19,509 nucleotides of DNA. Origin: Methanobacteriota archaeon. Lineage in GTDB: Archaea > Thermoplasmatota > Poseidoniia > Poseidoniales > Thalassarchaeaceae. A program made the position numbers and the translations under genes. Positions within the stretch are counted from its first letter, which is position 1. Every line of letters starts with the position of its first letter. The DNA is taken from the NCBI GenBank assembly GCA_002697065.1, contig NZTJ01000049.1, positions 6,189 through 25,697 of the forward strand. Direction: 5' to 3'. Below, in pieces: positions 7,644 through 14,323 of the stretch. The notes under the pieces are model-generated. The model ran no database searches. It was not told where the DNA came from and saw only the letters and a program-made list of their open reading frames with translations.

Positions 7644-8318
7644 TCATCCGGTAGTAGAGTCGATCCTACTGGCTATCGACAGACAGGACGCTACCACAGG
7701 GCCAATGGTTACTGCGAAGAGGATGGTGCCAATCCCAAAATTGCCACCTAGTACTATTCCAATCACCAGGACAGTGGCTTCTATGGTTATTCTAACTCTC
7801 CCGATCGGAACGCCAGTGGCTCTCTGAAGTCCAGTCATCCAGCCGTCTCTTGGGCCTGGCCCTAGATTTGCCGTCAAGTACATCGTACTACCTATTCCAA
7901 CAAGTACAATTCCCGAGGAAGCCATCAGAATCGAGACTAAGTAGCTGTCTGGTTGTGGAAGTATCGGCACCATGACATGAATTGTGAGGGCTATAATGAT
8001 GATATTCAGGATGGTTCCAATGCCGGGAGTCTCCTTTATTGGAATCCATAGAAACATCACGGCAATACTGACTAGGAAAGTTGCCTCTCCTATTGTCCAC
8101 ACTTTTGCAGTAATGGCTATTCCTTCTGCCAAAACAGTCCAAGGAGTATTCCCTATACCGGCAGCAATCAGAAGTGAGTCCCCTAGTCCGAAGATGAATT
8201 CGCCGATTACCAGAATGGCCATTGTTGATCGGTTTGGCTTCAATGACATCGGATTTGGAGAGCTCCACCAGACAGTGGGGACCTTCTTAGCAGGTCTGAG
8301 GATTTCCGTCAGTCCCAT
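7644..8318 (-). CDS. YczE/YitT-like integral membrane protein
   Basis: This is a 224-residue membrane protein. After a roughly 30-residue polar N-terminus there are about five hydrophobic stretches: MAILVIGEFIFGLGDSLLIA, FLVSIAVMFLWIPI, ILNIIIIALTIHVMVPIL, SILMASSGIVLVGIGSTMYL and VTIEATVLVIGIVLGG-like segments near the end. The motif NLGPGPRDGWMTGL, with GVPIGRVR after it, is characteristic of the YczE/YyaS group, whose transport role is undefined. An in-frame TTG at 8351 would overlap cutA; ATG 8318 leaves a 17-nt gap and is preferred. It sits between cutA and threonine synthase, but no functional link to amino-acid synthesis can be shown. Confidence 0.82.
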   Translation of the reverse strand: MGLTEILRPAKKVPTVWWSSPNPMSLKPNRSTMAILVIGEFIFGLGDSLLIAAGIGNTPWTVLAEGIAITAKVWTIGEATFLVSIAVMFLWIPIKETPGIGTILNIIIIALTIHVMVPILPQPDSYLVSILMASSGIVLVGIGSTMYLTANLGPGPRDGWMTGLQRATGVPIGRVRITIEATVLVIGIVLGGNFGIGTILFAVTIGPVVASCLSIASRIDSTTG

Positions 8319-8335
8319 GGTACACGAAGAGCGTA

Positions 8336-8650
8336 TCACCCTTGAACCCAATTGTAGTATTCTTTTGTAGACTCAACCGACCACCAGACAATCTGTGGAA
8401 CATCATAGGAATGTTCTGATTTTATTTTGGATATCAACCCATTTTTACTAGATTCAGAGGTCTTCATTTGGATATCCCATTCGAGAGCATTATGAATCTC
8501 TCCTTCCCAACGAAAAACTGAGTTTATTCTCTTAATATCAACACAGGCAGCTAGATTCGATTCTATTATTGATTGGCACCACATGCCCACTTCAGCCTCA
8601 TTCATTTCACCGGGAAGGGTCGTCTTGACTATCCACAAGGTTCCGCTCAT
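8336..8650 (-). CDS. cutA: CutA1-like divalent-cation tolerance protein
   Basis: This small soluble protein of 104 residues has the CutA1 pattern: a first strand LWIVKTTLP, the helix around NEAEVGMWCQSII, and SNLAACVDIKRINSVFRWEGEI (about 31-52), where other members have LAACVN...S.Y.W.G.I. Then come MKTSES and the C-terminal EHSYDVPQIVWWSVE. CutA1 proteins form very stable trimers and were linked to copper tolerance in E. coli, though their biochemical role remains unclear. Upstream in-frame ATGs would extend it across the divergent reductase promoter. ATG 8650 gives the normal family length of about 100-112. It heads the minus-strand run and is separated by 76 bp from the divergent geranylgeranyl reductase. 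Confidence 0.9.
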   Translation of the reverse strand: MSGTLWIVKTTLPGEMNEAEVGMWCQSIIESNLAACVDIKRINSVFRWEGEIHNALEWDIQMKTSESSKNGLISKIKSEHSYDVPQIVWWSVESTKEYYNWVQG

Positions 8651-8726
8651 AGCAGCGCGTGGTACGGAATGCAGAAGAACCCAATGGCATAGTTTGAATG
8701 TCGATGCCCCTCCCACTAGAACTAGT

Positions 8727-10085
8727 ATGGACGATTGGGAAGGTCCGATAGATACTGGCAGCATCCCGGAAGATGGGAGCTCTTTCGATGTCATAGTAGT
8801 CGGTGGGGGCCCTAGCGGGTCCGCTGCAGCATCCTACAATGCGTTGAATGGATGCAGGGTTCTTCTGATTGAGAAGGATGTATGGCCTAGGGACAAGATT
8901 TGCGGAGATGCCGTTGGCGGGAAATCGCTTTCGCACGTGAAGGAGTTGGGCGTCAAGGAGATGGTTGAGAAAACTCCTCACTTCATGGTTGACTCGATAG
9001 TGTTCGGTTCTGCAAATGGTAACACTGTCAAGGTTATGCTCCCCCAAGACGAGTTCGAGAAGAAGATGGCTGGTTACTCCCTTCCTAGAATGCAGTTCGA
9101 CTACATGATGTTCAAGAGGGCTACTGAGATTGTCACTGAAGCGGGCGGCTCGGTAATCCAGGGATTCAACGTCAAAGAGGTACTTGAGGATGAGGGGGCC
9201 ATAGTCGGAGTATCCGGTAGCTTTGGTAAGAGATCATCCGAATCCCCGACTATGAGTTTCGTCGCTCCCGTCACCATTGGTGCTGGAGGTTACAGGTGCC
9301 CTGTAGCCACCAAGCTCGTTGAGGGGATTCACAGTGAGCCGATGAGAGATGATGACCACTACTGCGGTGGTTACAGGGAGTACTGGGAGAACGTTGGAGG
9401 CTTCGATGGAAGTCAAGGACCGATCGAGATTCACTTTATCGATGAGGTGATTCCAGGATACTTCTGGCTGTTCCCAGTCAAGGAAGGAGTCGTGAATGTG
9501 GGGATCGGGATGGTCATCTCTGAGCAGAGGAAGCAGAAGGGAGCAGACAAATCGCTGAAGAAGAAGCAGCGCTGGGTCATTGAGAATCATCCTGTTTTCA
9601 GGGAGCGATTCAAGGATGCAAGAATCGTTGAAGGATCCCAGAAGGGATGGCAGCTTCCGTTTGGCTCTCCAAGGAAGAGTCCCCCCTCATATCAACCTAG
9701 GAGAAGCGCCGGCGCGGGTGTAATGTGCGTTGGGGATGCTGCTAGTCTGGTCGACCCGTTTAGCGGTGAGGGTATAGGAAACGGCTTGGTTTCCGCGAAG
9801 ATGACCTCTAAGTACTTCGACAAGGATGATCATTCAGGAGGTTTTCCCGAGGAGAATGCAGTTGCATACATGGAGGACCTTTGGGGTACCCTTGGCAAGG
9901 AGCTGACTAACTCCCACAGATTACAGAAGGTGGTCAAATGGAAGAAGTTGATGAATTGGTTCGTTGGGAAGGCATCTAGGAAGGAAGAGATGGGAGACAT
10001 GCTGACGGGAATGATTGCGGACAAAGAGGCCCAGAAGGCCCTGTGGAGTCCCTGGTTCCTATTCAAGACTATACTGCTACCATGA
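8727..10085 (+). CDS. Geranylgeranyl reductase family FAD-dependent oxidoreductase
   Basis: This is a 452-residue flavoprotein likely to saturate isoprenoid double bonds of archaeal membrane lipids. The FAD Rossmann motif is VVGGGPSG (24-31). It is followed by EKDVWPRDKICGD (49-61) with the conserved Cys59, PRMQFDYMMFKRA (120-132), and GAGG (185-188). The substrate-channel motif YFWLFPVKEGVVNVGIG (245-261) matches the YxWxFPx(7-8)GxG signature of geranylgeranyl reductases. A second FAD motif is CVGDAASLVDPFSGEGIGNG (334-353). The open frame extends back to 8583, but that would overlap cutA. ATG 8727 places the Rossmann fold at the usual distance from the N-terminus. The C-terminus ends in a hydrophobic WSPWFLFKTILLP that could touch the membrane. 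The HAD gene follows 5 nt later. Exact substrate is not determined. Confidence 0.92.
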   Translation: MDDWEGPIDTGSIPEDGSSFDVIVVGGGPSGSAAASYNALNGCRVLLIEKDVWPRDKICGDAVGGKSLSHVKELGVKEMVEKTPHFMVDSIVFGSANGNTVKVMLPQDEFEKKMAGYSLPRMQFDYMMFKRATEIVTEAGGSVIQGFNVKEVLEDEGAIVGVSGSFGKRSSESPTMSFVAPVTIGAGGYRCPVATKLVEGIHSEPMRDDDHYCGGYREYWENVGGFDGSQGPIEIHFIDEVIPGYFWLFPVKEGVVNVGIGMVISEQRKQKGADKSLKKKQRWVIENHPVFRERFKDARIVEGSQKGWQLPFGSPRKSPPSYQPRRSAGAGVMCVGDAASLVDPFSGEGIGNGLVSAKMTSKYFDKDDHSGGFPEENAVAYMEDLWGTLGKELTNSHRLQKVVKWKKLMNWFVGKASRKEEMGDMLTGMIADKEAQKALWSPWFLFKTILLP

Positions 10086-10090
10086 AGTGA

Positions 10091-10885
10091 TTGAACGTGG
10101 AAGAGAAAATCAGTGAGTCTCTAGAAGGAATTGCAGCCGTCTTCTTGGACCTAGATGGCACGATATACCTAGGAGACCGTTTGATTGATGGCGCTCTGGA
10201 ATTCTTAGGAAGGTTGGAAGAAAGAGGGATCAGGAGATACTTCCTATCCAACAACTCAAGCAAGTCAGTGGAGCAGTACCTGGAGAAACTCAGGGGTCTA
10301 GGTATCGATGCTGACGAAGAAGAGATCCTTCTGTCCACTCATGACCTAATAGCTTGGCTGAGTGGAAAAGAGGTAACTAGCACCTTTCTGGTCGGAACAG
10401 AAGGGATGCGCAGTATGTTAGAGAAGGAGGGGATTAACACCTCTGCGGAGCGGCCCGAATTCGTGGTTCTAGGGTACGATACAGAAATTAGTTACGAGAA
10501 GCTTGCAACTGCATCAATACATCTTCACGAAGGCGTCCAATTGGTTGCAAGCCACCCAGACATGGTCTGCCCATCACCTAGAGGAGGGCTTCCCGACACA
10601 GGCGCATACATGTCTCTGTTTAAGGCGACGACGGGAGTCAGTCCCGTACACGTTTGTGGTAAGCCAAACAAAGGAATGATTCTGCACAAGGTAGAGGATT
10701 TGGGCCTTGAACCCTATGAATGCTGCATGGTTGGAGATAGGCTCTACACCGACATGGAGATGGCGGAAAAAGCGGGCGTACATGGTGTTCTGGTACTTTC
10801 AGGGGAGGCATCGATAGGTGATGTGAAGAAAGGCAAGTTGCATCCTTCTCTTGTAGTGGACTCTGTTGCCGAGTTACTAAATTAA
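10091..10885 (+). CDS. HAD-IIA (NagD-type) phosphatase
   Basis: This is a 264-residue HAD-superfamily hydrolase of the NagD/PGP subgroup. Motif I is FLDLDGT (18-24) with nucleophile Asp20 and general acid Asp22. Motif II is LSNNSS (52-57), motif III Lys191 in CGKPNKG, and motif IV VGDRLYTDMEMA (214-225) with Asp216 and Asp221. The C2-type cap lies between motifs II and III (about 65-185) and includes LGYDTEISYEKL, HPD and the family GLPDTGAY. Such enzymes dephosphorylate small phosphometabolites such as nucleotides, phosphoglycolate or glycerol phosphate. There is no ATG; TTG 10091, just 5 nt after the reductase stop, or GTG 10097 must serve. Close linkage to an isoprenoid reductase suggests co-translation and perhaps a lipid-precursor phosphate substrate, which is inference. 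Confidence 0.9.
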   Translation: MNVEEKISESLEGIAAVFLDLDGTIYLGDRLIDGALEFLGRLEERGIRRYFLSNNSSKSVEQYLEKLRGLGIDADEEEILLSTHDLIAWLSGKEVTSTFLVGTEGMRSMLEKEGINTSAERPEFVVLGYDTEISYEKLATASIHLHEGVQLVASHPDMVCPSPRGGLPDTGAYMSLFKATTGVSPVHVCGKPNKGMILHKVEDLGLEPYECCMVGDRLYTDMEMAEKAGVHGVLVLSGEASIGDVKKGKLHPSLVVDSVAELLN

Positions 10886-10929
10886 ATCTAGATACAGAAA
10901 TAGATAAGCGAAAGTAGTGGCCGGTGTCT

Positions 10930-13257
10930 ATGGAAGGAGCGACGGATCCTTCCTCTCTGGAAGGGAGACTGTATTACAAGATCGGACTTTTCGTGCATGA
11001 TTACGCACGAGCGGTTTTGGTATTCTCTTTGCTACTCTGTGCCGGACTAGGGTACATGATCACACTGGAACCAAGGTATATCGAAGGATATGGTGAGGGG
11101 GACCTTGAGTCAGTTGACGGGTGGGCAGCGGCAGGAGAAGGCTTCTCGGACCCCAATGAAACCGCTTTTGAGTCCTTTCACGTGTTATTCCACCACCCAG
11201 GTCACTCCTATGACGACCCGGAGGTAGTATCCGCTATTCAGGCGACTATTGAGGTACTTTCGACAAATGACGACATCGATCTAGATGTTCCATGGCAGAC
11301 AAACGAAGCAAATCGGTCTTCCCTTGTGAGTACTGTTGATCCCTCATGGTCCAGAGTTTACGTGAAGGTCAACATGAATAGAGAGGATTCGAAAATCCTA
11401 CTGAAGGACATATACGAGGATATCAAGTTGCCCAGCAACGCTCCCGAAGGGATGGAAAAGTACCTGACTGATAATTTGGCGATTGACATAACTTTCGATT
11501 TGGTGCTGAAGGAAGAGCTCCTCAGGGCCGAGCTAATTTCTGCCCCTCTGACAATACTAATTCTGTTGTTTGTTTTCGGGACAGTGGTATCGGCAAGTTT
11601 GCCAGCATTGTCTGGAATCTACACCGTGATAGCCGCGGTTGGCATAATCCATGGGCTGACATACGTTGTTGACGATTTGACTGTCTATGCCGTCAACATT
11701 GTTTCCTTACTCGGGATCGGGCTCAGCGTAGACTACTCGTTATTCATAGTTAATCGCTTCAGAGAAGAGTTGGGGAGGGGACACGACAAAAGGACCGCTA
11801 TTGCGATGACTAGCGCTACCGCTGGTAGAGCGATTCTATTCTCGGGCCTGACAGTGGTCGCAGGTCTAACTGGTATGCTATTTTTCGAAAATACAGGATT
11901 GCCATCGCTGGGATGGGGCGGAATTTGCGCTACTTTAGTAGCTCTTACGTCCTCGGTAATTCTGCTTCCATCAATATTGGCAATACTCGGGGACAGGATT
12001 AATTCGGGCAGAGTTCCATTGGGCCTTAGTACAGAGGTCGCTGATGATGGTTTTTGGTATGATTTAGCCAAGAGAGTAATGAGCAAACCGCTATCGTTTT
12101 TGGTTCCCTCTGTACTTATCCTACTGGTGGCAGGAGCACCCTTCCTCCAAGCTGAGTGGGGCATTACCTCTTGGAAGGCATTGAGCCCCGATAATGAAGC
12201 TAGAAGTGGCATGGAATTGACAGACGAAAATTGGCCGCAGGAAGTCTCCAATACCGCTCTTATTGTTTACGAGGTTCAGGCAGGAACAGATGTGTTTTCA
12301 GAGGAAAATATCAGAAGTCTTCACGCCTTTTCAAAGGAAATACTCGCGATTGAGGGGGCTAACTTTGTGTTTACTTATGCCCACTTTAACGCAAGCTGGA
12401 CCGAGGACGAGGTTGCTGAATTCTGGGACGATTCAGATGATGGCGAGTTGTCACCAGCAGAAGCTGAGACCCTGAATATGGAAAGGGGATTTTATGCTGA
12501 TTCGTCGATCGGAGATAACGTAGTTCTCGTACAAGTTGCGATTGAAGGAGATCAGAGCAGTGAGGCATCTAGAAAGGTTGTAAGGGAAATCAGGAATCTT
12601 GATGCAAAAAATGAACAGTTTGGGGGTGTCTCGGAGGTCAATGTGGCGGGTTTTGCCGCCTACAACCAGGATGTCCTTGACGCAGTAAAGGAAAACCTAC
12701 CAGTCGCGATAGCGTTCATACTAACCACAAGCTACTTGCTTATTTTCCTCCAAGTAAGATCTGTTATCCTGCCTTTGAAGGCTCTAATCATGAACATACT
12801 ATCCGTCAGTGCCTCGTTCGGAATACTCGTATGGGTTTTCCAGGAGGGTAATGGGGCGGAGTTGCTCAACTTCACCCCCCAGCCAATAGATCCAACAACT
12901 CCCGTGATGATTTTTGCTATCTTGTTCGGGCTTAGCATGGACTACGAAGTATTGATGCTCTCCAGAATCCATGAGGAATGGGAAAGGACGGAGGACAACA
13001 CATTGGCCGTAGCCACAGGACTGCAGAAGAGTGGTCGAATAATCACCTCTGCCGCCCTTGTAATGGTGACTGTATTCTCAGCCTTCGGGTTCTCATCTGT
13101 TTCGCTCATGATGCAGTTCGGGTTCATGTTGGCATTGGGAGTGGCTGTCGACGCTACGATAGTTAGGGCACTAGTTGTCCCGTCGACAATGAGGCTTATG
13201 GGGGACTTGAATTGGTGGGCCCCTGATTGGATATCTGGCAAATCTGACTCAGAATAA
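10930..13257 (+). CDS. MMPL/RND superfamily transporter
   Basis: This 775-residue protein has the duplicated MMPL layout. TM1 lies at about 27-45, then a large exterior domain to about 195. Five TM segments follow to about 360 containing GIGLSVDYSLFIVNRFREE and TSATAGRAILFSGLTVVAG. After a second first-helix near 395 comes a second exterior domain to about 595, then another TM bundle with FGLSMDYEVLMLSRIHEEWE and GRIITSAALVMVTVFSAFG. The paired SxDY/SMDYE segments correspond to the proton-relay helices of RND/MMPL exporters, which move lipids, hopanoids or drugs. The second exterior domain contains an EF-hand-like loop at residues 500-511. A GTG at 10924 is in frame, but ATG 10930 is better. 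It follows the HAD gene by 44 nt. The cargo is unknown; lipid is suggested by the upstream reductase. Confidence 0.9.
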   Translation: MEGATDPSSLEGRLYYKIGLFVHDYARAVLVFSLLLCAGLGYMITLEPRYIEGYGEGDLESVDGWAAAGEGFSDPNETAFESFHVLFHHPGHSYDDPEVVSAIQATIEVLSTNDDIDLDVPWQTNEANRSSLVSTVDPSWSRVYVKVNMNREDSKILLKDIYEDIKLPSNAPEGMEKYLTDNLAIDITFDLVLKEELLRAELISAPLTILILLFVFGTVVSASLPALSGIYTVIAAVGIIHGLTYVVDDLTVYAVNIVSLLGIGLSVDYSLFIVNRFREELGRGHDKRTAIAMTSATAGRAILFSGLTVVAGLTGMLFFENTGLPSLGWGGICATLVALTSSVILLPSILAILGDRINSGRVPLGLSTEVADDGFWYDLAKRVMSKPLSFLVPSVLILLVAGAPFLQAEWGITSWKALSPDNEARSGMELTDENWPQEVSNTALIVYEVQAGTDVFSEENIRSLHAFSKEILAIEGANFVFTYAHFNASWTEDEVAEFWDDSDDGELSPAEAETLNMERGFYADSSIGDNVVLVQVAIEGDQSSEASRKVVREIRNLDAKNEQFGGVSEVNVAGFAAYNQDVLDAVKENLPVAIAFILTTSYLLIFLQVRSVILPLKALIMNILSVSASFGILVWVFQEGNGAELLNFTPQPIDPTTPVMIFAILFGLSMDYEVLMLSRIHEEWERTEDNTLAVATGLQKSGRIITSAALVMVTVFSAFGFSSVSLMMQFGFMLALGVAVDATIVRALVVPSTMRLMGDLNWWAPDWISGKSDSE

Positions 13258-13291
13258 TAGCCGATAGTCTCTTTTCAGCAGAGCCGTTCGT

Positions 13292-14314
13292 ATGACCATG
13301 ACCGTCCTGATTACTGGTGCTAGTGGTTACATAGGTAGTCATATTGTAGCTAATCTGCTTTCTAAAGGGGCTCAGGTCAGAGCGACCGTCACGGACCACT
13401 CGGATCCTGAAAGAGTCGATCATCTACTGTCTTTGCCTATCTCTGATGGGGGGAGCTTGGAGATCGTCGAGATGGATTTGCTAGATACAGAATCGGTAAG
13501 AAGTGCTGTCGCCGGTTGTGAATCTGTGATTCACACGGCAGCGGTTGTGGTGCTGAAGTCCAAGCGACCCCAGGAGAAGATCGTCGATCCAAGTGTGGTT
13601 GGAACTAGAAACGTGCTCGATGCAATAGATTCATCGGGAACGGTTAGGTGTCTGATTCACACCTCTTCGACTGCAGCGATAAGGCCGTCTTATTGGGAGG
13701 ACGGTCAAACCCTAACCACAGATACTTGGGCAGATGACGCGACAATCGAGGAAAACCCGTATGGACTTGCTAAATATAGTGCCGAAAGACTAGTCAGAGA
13801 CTGGCATACATCGAAGGAGAAATCCATCAGGATGGTGACTATCAACCCCTGCGTGGTTCTTGGGCCCCCTTTATCGAAGAGGCATCTGAATGGTAGCCCC
13901 TCGTTCCTGATGATGCTGCTGAGAAGGGAGATTCCCTTCGTAATCCCTATGCACATTAGCATCGTTGACGTGAGAGACGTAGCCGAGGCCCATGTCAGGG
14001 CCCTGACCCGAGGAGAGAATGGTGGGAGATATCTGGTCGTCTCTGGACAGATGTGGTGGAAGGATATCTCCAAGGCGATAAGATCTGAAAATCCGTCTCT
14101 GGGGGTGCCCACACGGCAGATTCCATACTTCCTATCCCTGGTAGTATCGATATTCCATCCACGGGTGAGTCTCTCTTGGGCAAGGATGCACTTGGGTAAG
14201 AGGCTGTTCTGGGATGCTTCCCCGGCCGAGAGAGATCTTGGGATGAAGTGGAAGAATCCAAGAGACTCGGTGCTGGACACCATCCCCCCTATTCTGGAGA
14301 ATGGCTGGAAGTGA
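13292..14314 (+). CDS. Extended SDR, NAD(P)-dependent epimerase/dehydratase family
   Basis: This is a 340-residue extended short-chain dehydrogenase/reductase. The N-terminal nucleotide motif is TGASGYIG (8-15). Asp64 of MDLLD follows, then HTAA (81-84), IHTSSTAAI (122-130) with the active-site Ser/Thr, and the catalytic pair Tyr157/Lys161 in YGLAKYSAERL. INPCVVLGPPL and the VDVRDVAEAHVRAL region are typical of the dihydroflavonol-reductase/3-beta-HSD-like branch. It therefore oxidises or reduces a hydroxyl or carbonyl on an unknown small molecule, sugar nucleotide or isoprenoid. ATGs at 13292 and 13298 are both usable. It begins 34 nt after the MMPL gene. The 3' end is 9 nt from the convergent protease stop, leaving almost no room for separate terminators. 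Confidence 0.9.
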   Translation: MTMTVLITGASGYIGSHIVANLLSKGAQVRATVTDHSDPERVDHLLSLPISDGGSLEIVEMDLLDTESVRSAVAGCESVIHTAAVVVLKSKRPQEKIVDPSVVGTRNVLDAIDSSGTVRCLIHTSSTAAIRPSYWEDGQTLTTDTWADDATIEENPYGLAKYSAERLVRDWHTSKEKSIRMVTINPCVVLGPPLSKRHLNGSPSFLMMLLRREIPFVIPMHISIVDVRDVAEAHVRALTRGENGGRYLVVSGQMWWKDISKAIRSENPSLGVPTRQIPYFLSLVVSIFHPRVSLSWARMHLGKRLFWDASPAERDLGMKWKNPRDSVLDTIPPILENGWK

Positions 14315-14323
14315 GATCGGGTC

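Noticed and set aside
8583..8726. N-terminal extension of the geranylgeranyl reductase frame
   Set aside because: It would overlap the divergent cutA start and adds 48 residues of non-family sequence; ATG 8727 fits better.
11733..12251. Minus-strand ORF of 172 codons
   Set aside because: It is antisense to the MMPL gene in a region encoding well-formed transmembrane helices; its composition is that of an antisense shadow.
13705..14283. Minus-strand ORF of 192 codons
   Set aside because: It is antisense to the SDR gene, which carries intact YxxxK and nucleotide motifs.
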